Notes: generated by a model not told the origin, from the letters alone. DNA of 64,000 nt from Bryobacterales bacterium (GCA_022826925.1 JAJDTX010000108.1:52130-116129), one strand, 5' to 3'; counted from the stretch's first letter, positions 1-8,611 are shown. Numbers and translations are program-made.

Positions 1-903
1 GAATTCTGTGCGCGCGTCTTGGAAAGCCCGCCCGGGTCGCGCTTCCGTCCTGGCGCTCGAGTGGCAGCGCGGGCGAAGCTGCCATGCGGGGATTGCCCGC
101 TTTGCAACGACGGCCAGGCCATCGCTTGCCGGGCCGGGCCGATCATAGGGTTTCAGCTGCCGGGTTGTTTCTCGGAGAGGGCGCTGCTTCCCGAAATCGC
201 GCTGGTCCAGGTCGACGACTCGATCAGCGACTGCGAGGGGGCATGCCTGCAGTCGCTGAGCGACAGTCTTGCCGCGGTGGAGACAGCGGGTATCCAGATC
301 GGCGAGTCGGTCGCGGTTTTTGGCCAGGGAAGCATGGGATTGGAATGCATGCAGGCGGCCCGTAGCGTGGGCGCCGGGCTGGTGGTCACTGCGGACATTC
401 GCGACGAGGCGTGCAACATCTCGTTGGAGCTCGGCGCGGACGTCGCGATCAATGCTCGCAGGAACGATCCGGTAGAGGCGATCCGGGATCTCACCGGCGG
501 TCAGGGCGCGGACGTTGTATTCGAGTGCGCGGGGGGCAGCCCGAGACAGGGCCTAGCTGGGTCGAGCACTCTCGATCAGGCGATCCAGTCCGTCCGATCG
601 GGAGGCAAGCTGATAGTGGTCTCCTGGTTCGGTCAACCGCTCGAGATCGACGTCGACGGCCTGCGCGAGCGGAGCCTGCGCGTGCTCTTTCCCGACATCA
701 GCTCGTACGCCCACCTGGAGCACACGGTTCGGCTGGTCGCGTCGGGTCAGGTGCGCCTGGGCCCTATGCTTACGCACGGCCTGTGCGGGCTCGAATCGGT
801 CCGCGAGGCGTTCGAGATCACGGCCAATAAGGCCAAGTACGGAGCGATCAACCCCGCTCAGGTGATGATGCCCGCGGGCCAGGGGTATATCAATTCCGAG
901 TGA
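1..903 (+). CDS. Zinc-dependent MDR-family dehydrogenase (partial, 5' end outside window)
   Basis: Medium-chain dehydrogenase/reductase of the threonine/polyol dehydrogenase type, predicted to oxidise a secondary alcohol of a sugar or polyol with NAD(P). The reading frame is open to the first base and the first visible residues match the stretch before the structural-zinc loop of the family, so the true start lies upstream; about 50-60 residues are probably missing, including the catalytic-zinc Cys. Visible are the four-Cys structural zinc loop (CGDCPLCNDGQAIAC), the Rossmann GQGSMG motif in 'VAVFGQGSMG', and an Asp after the second beta strand (VVTADIRDE), which usually favours NAD. Its stop overlaps the GTG start of the RraA-like gene, so the two are translationally coupled. 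The substrate cannot be read from sequence. Confidence 0.88.
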   Translation, partial: EFCARVLESPPGSRFRPGARVAARAKLPCGDCPLCNDGQAIACRAGPIIGFQLPGCFSERALLPEIALVQVDDSISDCEGACLQSLSDSLAAVETAGIQIGESVAVFGQGSMGLECMQAARSVGAGLVVTADIRDEACNISLELGADVAINARRNDPVEAIRDLTGGQGADVVFECAGGSPRQGLAGSSTLDQAIQSVRSGGKLIVVSWFGQPLEIDVDGLRERSLRVLFPDISSYAHLEHTVRLVASGQVRLGPMLTHGLCGLESVREAFEITANKAKYGAINPAQVMMPAGQGYINSE

Positions 904-1640
904 CCGGCCGGCATTGCATCGATATGGAACCCAAAGGAATTCCCCCGCCACCATCCCGACGCAGAGAAGGGATTCCGGGCACTGCCCGCCGCTTTCTGGC
1001 GTTGTCCACCGGGCTGGTGTCCGATGCTCTCGGCAAGGCGGGGGCAATGGATCATGGCATCCAGTGCCGGTCCGCGACAAGCTCGATGGCCGGCCCGGCC
1101 TTCACGGCACGCGTGCATCCATGCGACATCCTGATGGTCGGCAAGGCACTGTCGGAGTGCCCCCCCAAATACGTCCTCGTGATTGACGGTCGCGGCGACC
1201 GAAACACTGCCCTCTGGGGCGGCATCACTACCCACGCGGCCCGCCTGAAGGGGCTGGCCGGTGTCGTCGTCGACGGCGCGATTCGCGACAGCGCCGAGAT
1301 TGCCCGGGACACCTTCCCGGTGTTCGCCCGGGCAGTCGTGCCGAACGCAGGCGGGGCCGAGTACCTTGGCGAGCTCCAAGTGCCGGTTCAGTGCGGGGGG
1401 CTGCCGGTCAGGCCGGGGGACTGGGTCGTGGGCGACGATGACGGTGTGGCCGCAGTGCCAGAGGAGCGGGTCGAGGAAACCCTGGATTCTGCGGAGCGCC
1501 TGCACGAGATTGAGGCCCGGATCACGGAAGCTGTCCTGAGAGGCGAGGATCTCGGCGCCCTGCTGCGCTATGACGAGTTGGTTAACCGCAAGCGCAAAGC
1601 TGCTTCGCTGCCGCAACTTCGTTACCGGGACGAAGGCTGA
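900..1640 (+). CDS. RraA-like protein / HMG-type aldolase
   Basis: RraA/MenG superfamily protein. Members with this architecture are class II (metal-dependent) aldolases such as 4-hydroxy-4-methyl-2-oxoglutarate aldolase and related decarboxylases. The family signature is present: WGG near residues 106-108 followed by the VVVDGAIRD active-site segment (Arg129-Asp130), and the GDWVVGDDDG strand further on. Length (246 aa) is slightly above the usual 200-230 because of an N-terminal extension; GTG at 900 overlaps the preceding stop, but ATG at 924 is a possible alternative. Placement between a dehydrogenase and a permease suggests a catabolic aldolase rather than an RNase E regulator. Confidence 0.85.
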   Translation: MTGRHCIDMEPKGIPPPPSRRREGIPGTARRFLALSTGLVSDALGKAGAMDHGIQCRSATSSMAGPAFTARVHPCDILMVGKALSECPPKYVLVIDGRGDRNTALWGGITTHAARLKGLAGVVVDGAIRDSAEIARDTFPVFARAVVPNAGGAEYLGELQVPVQCGGLPVRPGDWVVGDDDGVAAVPEERVEETLDSAERLHEIEARITEAVLRGEDLGALLRYDELVNRKRKAASLPQLRYRDEG

Positions 1641-1677
1641 AGCGCCCTGGCCCGACATCGGCTAGGCGGAGGACTGC

Positions 1678-3105
1678 ATGAAGAGGTTGCCCCCGTGGGA
1701 AACCCGCGAACTGCCGGAAGCCCCTCCCTTCAACCTGCGGAATCTTTTCCGAGTGATCGGACCGGGGGCGATCCTGCTTGCCTCCTCGATTGGCGGGGGC
1801 GAGTGGCTCGTGGGGCCGGCCATCGGCGTCCAGTTCGGCCGGAACCTGCTCTGGATCGCTACGTTGGCGATCGTGCTGCAACTGCTCTTCAATCTCGAAG
1901 CGGTTCGCTACACGATGTACACGGGAGAGCCGGTCATCACTGGATTCATGCGGCTGCGGCCAGGCCCGCGGCTTTGGGCTCCGGTCTACGCGGTTCTGTG
2001 CGTCGCTCAAGTAGGCTTGCCGGCCCTTGCCGCCGGCACCGCTGCCACGGTCTTTGCGACCTTCGCGGGACGCATGCCTGGCGCGCAGGACAGCGACTCC
2101 CTTCTGGTTGCGACCTACGGAGTGCTAGCTCTCGCATTGGTAATCCTGCTGTTCGGCGAAACAATCGAACGGACCCTCGAGCGCGTGTCCTGGGTAATGG
2201 TTGCATTCATCTTCGGATTCCTCGCGTTCGTCAACTTGTGGTTCGTTCCGCTCCGGGACTGGGTGTCAACAAGCGCCGGATTCTTCTCGATCGGCGGGCT
2301 GCCCGAAGGGATTGACTTGGCCTTGGTTGGCGCGCTCGCCGCCTCCTCCGGTTCGGGAGGCTTCGGCAACCTCGCAATCTCCAATTGGTTCCGAGACAAG
2401 GGCTTTGGCATGGCCGCTCACTCGGGAGCCATTGCGTCTGCGACAAGTTCCCTCGTGGTTCACGTCGCCCCGACTGGCAGTGTGTTCCGGCCCAGCGCAG
2501 CTAACTTGGCCCGCTGGAAACGGTGGTGGCAGTACGCTCGCGCCGACCAGGTCTGGCTATGGGCTGTCGGCTGCTTCGTCGGAATGTTCCTCAACGTGAA
2601 CCTTGCGGCCAGTGTCGTGCCGCCCGGCACGGACCTGTCCCAGATCGGCGCTGGCGCCTACCAGGCTGAATACCTCGCGCTCAATGTCTGGCACGGATTC
2701 TGGTTCCTCGCCCTGCTCAACGGCTTCTGGGTGATGTTCTCGACGCACTTGGGAAACACGGAGGTTCTAGTGCGGATGCTGACCGACATAGCGTGGGCCG
2801 GCAGTCCGGCGATCCGCGGGCTCGTGCGGAACCATGCGCGGACCCTTTACTACGCCCTGTTCCTCGGCTTTACGGCTTGGTACGCGATCGTTGTCCGCTG
2901 GGGAACGGCCATGGACATGATGAAGTGGCTCGGCAATGTCGGCGGGCTCGTCCTGGCCTTCTCCAGCGTCCAACTCCTGATTGTGAACACGCGGCTGCTT
3001 CCCCCGGAAGTACGCCCGCCGCTTTGGCGCCGGATCGCCCTCCTCATCAGCGCGGCCGCCTACGGCACGATGTTCGTCGCCGTGGTGCAGAGCCTGTTCA
3101 CCTGA
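1678..3105 (+). CDS. Nramp-like membrane transporter
   Basis: Integral membrane protein of 475 aa with about 11-12 hydrophobic segments, related to the Nramp (SLC11) fold. The first helix carries IGPGAILLASSIGGGEWL, which aligns with the Nramp TM1 motif, but the canonical DPGN metal-binding sequence is replaced by IGGGE. Such divergent members are not safely called Mn/Fe transporters. Start ATG is supported by a GGCGGAGG ribosome-binding site six bases upstream. It lies 37 bases after the RraA-like gene, so it probably belongs to the same operon and may import the substrate of the dehydrogenase/aldolase pair; that link is inference. Confidence 0.8.
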   Translation: MKRLPPWETRELPEAPPFNLRNLFRVIGPGAILLASSIGGGEWLVGPAIGVQFGRNLLWIATLAIVLQLLFNLEAVRYTMYTGEPVITGFMRLRPGPRLWAPVYAVLCVAQVGLPALAAGTAATVFATFAGRMPGAQDSDSLLVATYGVLALALVILLFGETIERTLERVSWVMVAFIFGFLAFVNLWFVPLRDWVSTSAGFFSIGGLPEGIDLALVGALAASSGSGGFGNLAISNWFRDKGFGMAAHSGAIASATSSLVVHVAPTGSVFRPSAANLARWKRWWQYARADQVWLWAVGCFVGMFLNVNLAASVVPPGTDLSQIGAGAYQAEYLALNVWHGFWFLALLNGFWVMFSTHLGNTEVLVRMLTDIAWAGSPAIRGLVRNHARTLYYALFLGFTAWYAIVVRWGTAMDMMKWLGNVGGLVLAFSSVQLLIVNTRLLPPEVRPPLWRRIALLISAAAYGTMFVAVVQSLFT

Positions 3106-3106
3106 C

Positions 3107-3316
3107 CGGATCACGAAGAGAATTCTGGAAGACGGCCGGGTCGCTGTCGGCATTGCCCATTCCCAGCTGCCGACCTGCGAGATTCCGAAGATGTACGGGG
3201 CGGCCAACCTCGACTGGGTGTTTCTGGACTCCGCGCACAGCCCGTTCTCCAGCGATGTCCTGCATGACTTGATCAGGGCCTATCGCGTGACCGATATCAC
3301 CACGGTCGTGCGCGTC
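3107..3316 (+). pseudogene. HpcH/HpaI aldolase N-terminal fragment
   Basis: This frame encodes the beginning of an HpcH/HpaI-type class II aldolase (2-keto-3-deoxy-sugar acid aldolase family): 'ILEDGRVAVGIAH', then 'AANLDWVFLDSAHSPFS', equivalent to the family's DWVFIDTEHGPF block with its catalytic His, and 'HDLIRAYRVTDITTVVRV'. No start codon is available in the right place, the Glu of the DxEH motif is Ala, and similarity stops after the VVRV strand. The following sequence does not resemble the rest of the enzyme. It sits directly behind the permease and may have been the next gene of the sugar-acid operon before truncation. Confidence 0.6.
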
Positions 3317-3579
3317 TGCGGCTTCCAGTTCGTCGCCGCCGTTCCTAGCCGATTCTGGCGGCGAGGCGGCCAGAGAGGCGTACCGCCGCTACACCGCAAC
3401 CACGGCAGCCGATCTCGGCGAAGTGCTGGTGCCGAGGCGTCGGCCAAATTCGAGATGCCCGTGATGCTGAGGTTCGAGAAGCTCAGAGGCTCTGACGTAT
3501 AAGGCGCTGCTAGGGCCGTCAAAGCGCTCGTAGACGGCGGCACAACGTATGAGGACGCAATCATTAAGGCCGGGCTAGG
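3317..3579 (+). other. Decayed coding sequence of unknown origin
   Basis: No intact gene. Short conceptual pieces in different frames look protein-like (AREAYRRYTATTAADLGEVLVP near 3365-3430; VKALVDGGTTYEDAIIKAG ending at a stop near 3582) and are broken by stops and frame changes, as expected for a degraded gene. No family was recognised. Confidence 0.35.
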
Positions 3580-4077
3580 CTAGAGGCCGTTGACTCGCTT
3601 GTAGGCCGCTACGAATTTATCCACAAGGCGCAAGGTGACAAATTCAACATAGCCAGCATCACCGTTGTGCGATACGGTATCGGTGAAAATGTAGTCTGGA
3701 TTGTTGAGGGCTATCGGAACATCAGTTCGCCAGAAGTTGCCGAATTCATCCATGAACATCTTGAACAAGCTGCACTTCACGAATAACGTATCGGGAGAGG
3801 GAAACAACAGGGTGACGTGCAACCATGCGTCGCCCGATTCGGCTTTGCTGGCAGTCCACAGACCAACCGACCGCAGCCGATCGGCAACGGCGGCTTGCAT
3901 CTTGGCCTTATCCAGTTCAAGGTCGCCAATCGAAGTTGGACTTACACCTATCACATCTACCTGCATGGGCCGACCTGCATTGAACAGCGCGAACCGCAGA
4001 TGAGTATCGAGTAGAGCATCGGATTGCGCGGTAGCGGCTGGCAGCAGCAATGCAGCGAGAATCAGGAATCGAAACAT
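3580..4077 (-). CDS. Secreted hypothetical protein
   Basis: Unrecognised protein of about 165 aa. The start chosen (ATG at 4077) gives a clear Sec signal peptide, MFRFLILAALLLPAATAQS; the seven upstream in-frame residues would be unusual before it. The mature part contains alternating beta-strand-like segments and two Cys-poor hydrophobic strands, no known motif. It is an orphan in a patch of broken genes, with lower GC than the neighbours, suggesting recent arrival. Confidence 0.55.
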   Translation of the reverse strand: MFRFLILAALLLPAATAQSDALLDTHLRFALFNAGRPMQVDVIGVSPTSIGDLELDKAKMQAAVADRLRSVGLWTASKAESGDAWLHVTLLFPSPDTLFVKCSLFKMFMDEFGNFWRTDVPIALNNPDYIFTDTVSHNGDAGYVEFVTLRLVDKFVAAYKRVNGL

Positions 4078-4157
4078 AGCGAGACCGTTGTAGCACAAGC
4101 TAGCGGTCAGAGTCGCCGCTAGCGGCGCTGTGAGGCCCGTAGCGGGCTTGCTGGTGT

Positions 4158-4376
4158 CTAGGACGCTGTAGAAGGGGGGCTGCCCGCGCCCTCGGCGGCT
4201 TCCGATATCTCCAGAGCCTCGGCCAAGCCCTTGAGGTCCTCTATGACGCCATCAAGCACTAGCGCCCGGTTGCAATCGCCCTCCACGTTCAATTCCCGAT
4301 GGACGCCCTCCAGCCTCTTGGCTAGGTTGTTTAGCTGTACCGGCAGCGGCAGTGAAAACGGCAGTTTGTTCGACAT
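4158..4376 (-). CDS. Small hypothetical protein
   Basis: A 72-residue protein if the ATG at 4376 is used (MSNKLPFSLPLPVQLNNLAK...). The central part is predicted helical with leucine-rich spacing (LNNLAKRLEGVHREL, VIEDLKGLAEALE), suggesting a two-helix hairpin or coiled coil. No family recognised. It lies between two other orphans in the decayed patch. Confidence 0.4.
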   Translation of the reverse strand: MSNKLPFSLPLPVQLNNLAKRLEGVHRELNVEGDCNRALVLDGVIEDLKGLAEALEISEAAEGAGSPPSTAS

Positions 4377-4487
4377 ACAAACACGTCTAGCACACGGCGG
4401 CACACGGCAGCGGTGCCAATTCGATTCGGAAGTGACCTTGCTAGGCGGCCTTAAAGCGTGTGCGCCGGCCGTCTTGAGAGTCAATCT

Positions 4488-4721
4488 CTAGCAGCCCAGC
4501 GCGTTAGAGAGGCGGGCGGCGGCGCTGTATACCACCTTGAGGCCTCCAGCGCCCACAGCCTCTTGCGCCGCTTTCCATGTGTGCGCCCCACCCTTGACGG
4601 CCCCTAGCAGCAACTCGCGGCGGCCCGCCCGGGTTCGCCTCATGCCAGCAGAGACGCCTAGGCCGCGCCGGGCTGTCGAAGCCCAGCACTTCGGCGGCCT
4701 CGGCGTCGGCGAGTCGCTCAT
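4488..4721 (-). CDS. Small hypothetical protein, possible winged-helix fragment
   Basis: A 77-aa frame (a shorter start at the internal ATG of MRRTRAGRREL is plausible). The C-terminal half, LLGAVKGGAHTWKAAQEAV then GLKVVYSAAARLSN, has the spacing of a small winged-helix DNA-binding domain, but this is only a visual impression. It overlaps, on the other strand, a fragment of a glycoside hydrolase. Function unknown. Confidence 0.25.
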   Translation of the reverse strand: MSDSPTPRPPKCWASTARRGLGVSAGMRRTRAGRRELLLGAVKGGAHTWKAAQEAVGAGGLKVVYSAAARLSNALGC

Positions 4722-4776
4722 CTGGGGCGAGTACTTCTTCGTCGAGGCGCTGGATGGGGCGCTCGGCCCCGCCTAG
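4672..4776 (+). pseudogene. GH88-like (unsaturated glycuronyl hydrolase) C-terminal fragment
   Basis: The frame ending at the stop at 4774-4776 encodes GESLIWGEYFFVEALDGAL, which matches the typical last strand/helix of family 88 glycoside hydrolases (consensus ESLIxGDYFxLEAL). Nothing upstream in this frame resembles the rest of the enzyme, so only the 3' end remains. Assigned from memory of the family's C-terminus; short, hence modest confidence. Confidence 0.4.
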
Positions 4777-4913
4777 AGCCCAACCATGCGGATGATCTGA
4801 CCGCGGCAGCGCCGAAGGCAGCCTCGCCCGCCCGCGGCTAATCTCTGCTGGTCCGATTCCCGACCCAGCCGCGGTCGGCCCTAGTGACTGCTCCGGGCTT
4901 GCGCCCTAGCGCG

Positions 4914-6272
4914 CTATTCGACCCCAGCGTTGTTTGGCCGCCACACTGGCATAGAATTCAGCACGCCTCGCAGCTTGGCCTTGATCTTGGCGGCGGCCGG
5001 AATGTGGCTGATGTCTGACAAGGGCCGCTTCTCCTCCCAGTCGTGTGGCACATCGTAGAAGCGGCCGTCGGCATAGAGTTTGAAACGCTTGGTCCGTGCG
5101 AATCTGACCCTGGGGAACTGCACGGTCTCCAGAGATGGGTCCCGATCATAGTGCACGAAGATCGAATCCCGCGGGTTTCCGGCTCCCCCGAACAGTTGTG
5201 GCAGGAAGCTGCGGCCGTCGAAATGCTCTCCAGCTGGCATCTCCCAGCCGGTCAGATCGGCAAGTGTGGCGAAGAAGTCGCTGAACTCGATCAGGTCGTC
5301 CGATACCAGACCCGCTGGTACGTGCCCGGGCCAGTGCGCAAACATCGGCACGTGGGTGCCGGCGTCCTCCGGGTACGCCTTGCCGCCGCTCACTACCCTG
5401 TCTCCCAGCGTGGATTTCAGGCTGCGGTGAGTGCCGTTGTCGCCCGTGAATAGCACCAGCGTGTTCTCTGCCAAGCCCAGCTTGTCCAAGTGATCGATCA
5501 GCCGTCCGACCAAGTGATCCGCGTACTCGACCATATCTGCGAAGTACGCGGGATCGCTCTTGAACTTGGTCTTCTCGTTGATCGTCGAGCTGTGAGGCGT
5601 GGCAACGAACGGAGAATGCGTCAGCACCATGGGGTAGTACAGGAAGAAGGGCTCTTCCTTGTGGCGCTCGATGAAGTCCAGAGCGAAGTCGGAGAACAGA
5701 TCGGGCCCGTAGTCGTCCATTGAAGTGTGGAGGTATTGGCCGTTCTTGATCACCGCCGGGTGCCAGAAGCGCGAAGTCGTCTTGGCACGCGGCAGGCCGA
5801 CCGCGCTGTATCGTTCCATCTCCGCCGCCGAGAGTTCGAACGGGTAGGCCCAGTGCAGGTACTCATCGAAGCCGGCCTCTTCCGGGGTCGTGCCGCTCTC
5901 AAAGGAAGCTGTGTCGGGGCCGCCCCACAGCTGCCACTTGCCCGTCAGGGCGGTCGCGTATCCGCCGTCTCGCATCAGGTGCGCGAACGTGGTCTGGCCC
6001 TTGGGCATGTGCCCGAACCGATCGTAGTTCCGCCAGTTGTACTTCCCGGTCATTATCTTGATCCGAGAAGGCGTGCAGACAGGCTGGGAGTAGCAGTTCG
6101 TGAAGCGCATGCCTTCAAGTGCGATGCGCTCGAACACTGGAGTGGAATAGCTCCTGCCGCCATTGGCCGAGATGCATTCGTAGCCCATGTCGTCGGCCAT
6201 GATGAGCACGACATTCGGCTTGGCAAGCAAGGGCAGGGTGCTGAAAATGGCAATGATCAGGAGCTGGCGCAT
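4914..6272 (-). CDS. Type I sulfatase
   Basis: Formylglycine-dependent sulfatase of 452 aa, predicted to hydrolyse sulfate esters in the periplasm or outside the cell. It begins with a Sec signal peptide (MRQLLIIAIFSTLPLLA), then PNVVLIMADDMGYE with the paired metal-binding Asp residues, and the maturation signature CTPSR followed by IKIMTGKYN, whose Cys would become formylglycine. The downstream metal site is intact (LFTGDNGTH). Divergent from the FG-GAP lipoprotein, sharing a promoter region of about 60 bases. Substrate is not predictable; polysaccharide or aryl sulfate are both possible. Confidence 0.92.
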   Translation of the reverse strand: MRQLLIIAIFSTLPLLAKPNVVLIMADDMGYECISANGGRSYSTPVFERIALEGMRFTNCYSQPVCTPSRIKIMTGKYNWRNYDRFGHMPKGQTTFAHLMRDGGYATALTGKWQLWGGPDTASFESGTTPEEAGFDEYLHWAYPFELSAAEMERYSAVGLPRAKTTSRFWHPAVIKNGQYLHTSMDDYGPDLFSDFALDFIERHKEEPFFLYYPMVLTHSPFVATPHSSTINEKTKFKSDPAYFADMVEYADHLVGRLIDHLDKLGLAENTLVLFTGDNGTHRSLKSTLGDRVVSGGKAYPEDAGTHVPMFAHWPGHVPAGLVSDDLIEFSDFFATLADLTGWEMPAGEHFDGRSFLPQLFGGAGNPRDSIFVHYDRDPSLETVQFPRVRFARTKRFKLYADGRFYDVPHDWEEKRPLSDISHIPAAAKIKAKLRGVLNSMPVWRPNNAGVE

Positions 6273-6330
6273 GGATCGACCATTCTAGATCGGGTTGCGG
6301 CGGACGTTCATCGCTAGACTACTGTTCGGC

Positions 6331-7605
6331 ATGCGGTTCCGGTGCGATTCGGCCCTTTTTCTGGCGACAGCATTGCTGGCTTCCTCCGTCTCCTGTCGCA
6401 CGCCGGACGAATCTGCAGGCCAATGGCCGGACGGCGCATGGGCGCGGCACACTATCGACGACTCCTCCTTGGGAGCCGACGGTGTCCGTCTAGCAGACAT
6501 CAACGGCGACGGCCGCTTGGACATTACCTCCCCGTGGGAGCAGGGCGGGCAGGTCCGCGTCTACCTGCACCCCGGCCCCGACGGACTGCGGGAGCGCTGG
6601 CCCGCTGTCACCGTCGGCGAGGTGGGAGATCCCGAGGATGCGGTATTCGTGGATCTCGACGCCGACGGCAACATGGACGTGGTCAGCTCGTGCGAAGGAG
6701 ACACGCGGTCGATATTCGTGCATTGGGGCCCTGCGGACCGCGAGAAGCTGCTGGAGCCAGACGCTTGGATCACCGAGGAACTGCCGGCGGCCAGCGGCGC
6801 TGCCAAGTGGATGTTCGCACTGCCTGCGCAGGTCGACGGAAAGCATGGCACCGACTTGATCGCGGGGGCCAAGGGAGAGGGAGCGCAGATCGGCTGGTTC
6901 GAGGCTCCGCCGGACCCGCGGAATCTGGCGGCATGGGAGTTTCACGCTCTCTACGACGCGGGCTGGATCATGACGATCCGGCAGCAAGACGTCGACTTGG
7001 ACGGCGATTCGGACATCGTGGCCACCGATAGGACAGGCGAGCGGCGCGGCGCGTTGTGGCTGGAAAACCCCGGACAGAACAGCGCCGTCAGCAGTCGATG
7101 GAACGAGCACCGCATCGGGTCGGTGGGGGACTACGAGGCGATGCACAACGCCATCGCCGACTTGGATGCCGACGGCTTGGAAGACCTGCTGGTGGCAGTC
7201 AAGCGAGAGCCGATTCGGTATCACAGACGGACCCAACGGCAGCCGCCGAGTTGGGAGACCCACTTGATCGATACCCCGGCGGGCGCCGCGGGGGGCAAGG
7301 CCGTAAAGGTGGCAGACGTCAACCTAGATGGACAGGCTGATCTGATTGTGTCTTGCGAGCATGCAACTGATGGGAAGATCGGCGTGTACTGGCTCGATCA
7401 TGGTGGTTCTCCCACCAAGTCACAGTGGATGCCCACCTCGATCAGCGGCCCCGAGGGCTTCATCTACGACTTGCTCCAAATGACGGACTTGGATGGCGAT
7501 GGGGATCTTGATGTACTCACGCTTGAAGAGAAGGGGCCGTATCTTGCGGAGGGATACCAGGGCAGGGAACTGGGAGTGATCTGGTACGAGAATCCCGCTC
7601 GGTGA
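6331..7605 (+). CDS. FG-GAP/VCBS-repeat secreted protein
   Basis: Secreted protein of 424 aa built from beta-propeller repeats with calcium-binding DxDxDG motifs: LADINGDGRLDI, VDLDADGNMDV, DVDLDGDSDIV, ADLDADGLEDL, ADVNLDGQADL, TDLDGDGDLDV. The start at the ATG at 6331 gives a compact signal sequence (MRFRCDSALFLATALLASSVSC) with a Cys that may be lipidated, although the lipobox is weak. Upstream in-frame codons from 6295 are possible but add a hydrophilic leader. Propellers of this kind bind ligands or partner proteins at the cell surface; the divergent sulfatase suggests a role near polymer breakdown. No catalytic residues are expected. Confidence 0.85.
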   Translation: MRFRCDSALFLATALLASSVSCRTPDESAGQWPDGAWARHTIDDSSLGADGVRLADINGDGRLDITSPWEQGGQVRVYLHPGPDGLRERWPAVTVGEVGDPEDAVFVDLDADGNMDVVSSCEGDTRSIFVHWGPADREKLLEPDAWITEELPAASGAAKWMFALPAQVDGKHGTDLIAGAKGEGAQIGWFEAPPDPRNLAAWEFHALYDAGWIMTIRQQDVDLDGDSDIVATDRTGERRGALWLENPGQNSAVSSRWNEHRIGSVGDYEAMHNAIADLDADGLEDLLVAVKREPIRYHRRTQRQPPSWETHLIDTPAGAAGGKAVKVADVNLDGQADLIVSCEHATDGKIGVYWLDHGGSPTKSQWMPTSISGPEGFIYDLLQMTDLDGDGDLDVLTLEEKGPYLAEGYQGRELGVIWYENPAR

Positions 7606-7648
7606 GGCGGGCTCGATGCATGGGCGGCGTAGCCCCGCGCCCTTCCGC

Positions 7649-8467
7649 CTAGCGGGAGGTGGGATCGCTTCGTTCGCTGGCTTCGGAATCGCTGTCCGGC
7701 TTGCCTGAGAGGAAGGACTGCATCATCCGTTTGGGCTCTGGCGTTCGGTAGGCATTGGCGAAGAAATCGACGCTGGCATCGATCGCATCCTCGAGGCTGG
7801 CGGCATCCCAGTGCTTGAACAGCGCCTTCTGATCGCGGATCGCCGACGCTCCCGCCGCTAGGACCGACGCCAAACACCGCTCGACGGCGTCATCAAGGTC
7901 GCCGAGTGCAACCGGACGCCGCACAAATCCCATCGAGTAGGCGTCATCTGCGCTAATGATGTCGCCCGTGAGCACGAGATCCCGTGCTCTGCCGGCTCCG
8001 ATGATCCGAGGGAGCAAGGCCGCTTCAATCACTGAGGGAATACCGACTCTCACCTCGGGCATTCCGAATCTCGCATTCGCGGATGCCACGCGAAGGTCGC
8101 AACTTGCCGCGATCTCCATGCCACCGCCGAGGCAGTAGCCATTGATCCGGGCGATCGTTGGCACCGGATGCTCTCGCAAGCGAAGGCAGAGCTCGTGCAG
8201 GCTGGTGATGAACTTTCGCGCCGTGTCTGGATCGAACCCGGCCAGCTCACGAATGTCTGCCCCTCCGATAAAGGCTCGTTCGCCTTTCCCAGTGAGCACG
8301 ACAGCGCGGACGGACTGGTCAGACGCAAGCTGTCCCAAGTGTTCGATCAGCAGGCGGACCAGCCCGCTGTCGAGAACGTTGAGTTTGCGCTGGTTGTCTA
8401 CGCTCAGACGGACGACCGTTCCGGCCGGGTATTCGCTGCGAGCAATGTGAATGGTTGGTCTCACCAT
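7649..8467 (-). CDS. Enoyl-CoA hydratase/isomerase family protein
   Basis: Crotonase-fold protein of 272 aa from the ATG at 8467. The oxyanion-hole segments are clear: ERAFIGGADIREL (family AFxxGADxxEM) and GYCLGGGMEIAASCDLRVA, followed by the FGMPEVRVGI segment with a catalytic-type Glu and a second Glu in VIEAALLPR. Acts on acyl-CoA double bonds in beta-oxidation or related degradation. The C-terminal helix region ends in a polar tail. It stands alone, divergent from the XRE-ImmA gene. Isomerase versus hydratase cannot be decided from sequence. Confidence 0.85.
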   Translation of the reverse strand: MVRPTIHIARSEYPAGTVVRLSVDNQRKLNVLDSGLVRLLIEHLGQLASDQSVRAVVLTGKGERAFIGGADIRELAGFDPDTARKFITSLHELCLRLREHPVPTIARINGYCLGGGMEIAASCDLRVASANARFGMPEVRVGIPSVIEAALLPRIIGAGRARDLVLTGDIISADDAYSMGFVRRPVALGDLDDAVERCLASVLAAGASAIRDQKALFKHWDAASLEDAIDASVDFFANAYRTPEPKRMMQSFLSGKPDSDSEASERSDPTSR

Positions 8468-8581
8468 GGCCGTTAACCTGCCCAATTATCTGAAGTGCCA
8501 CCTCGTTCGCAACGCAATTCGCATGAACTGCGCGAGCCGCATGGACCTGTACGGTGCGACCGATGATTTGATTCTACCAGT

Positions 8582-8611
8582 TTGATATTCGATCTTAAGA
8601 AGTCTATCTTA
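8582..8611 (+). promoter_or_regulatory. Sigma-70-like promoter with overlapping inverted repeat (XRE-ImmA gene)
   Basis: TTGATA (8582-8587), a 17-base spacer and TATCTT (8605-8610) form a good -35/-10 pair. An inverted repeat TAAGA-N6-TCTTA (8596-8611) covers the spacer end and the -10, a natural position for autorepression by the XRE protein encoded 50 bases downstream. The surrounding 100 bases are markedly AT-rich compared with the window. Confidence 0.55.

Noticed and set aside
4835..4880. Possible tRNA T-arm (GGTCCGATTCCCGACC)
   Set aside because: No acceptor stem, D-arm or anticodon arm could be built around it.
7606..7648. CCGC-CTA-GCGG hairpin between convergent genes
   Set aside because: Only four base pairs and no T-run; not distinguishable from chance in high-GC DNA.
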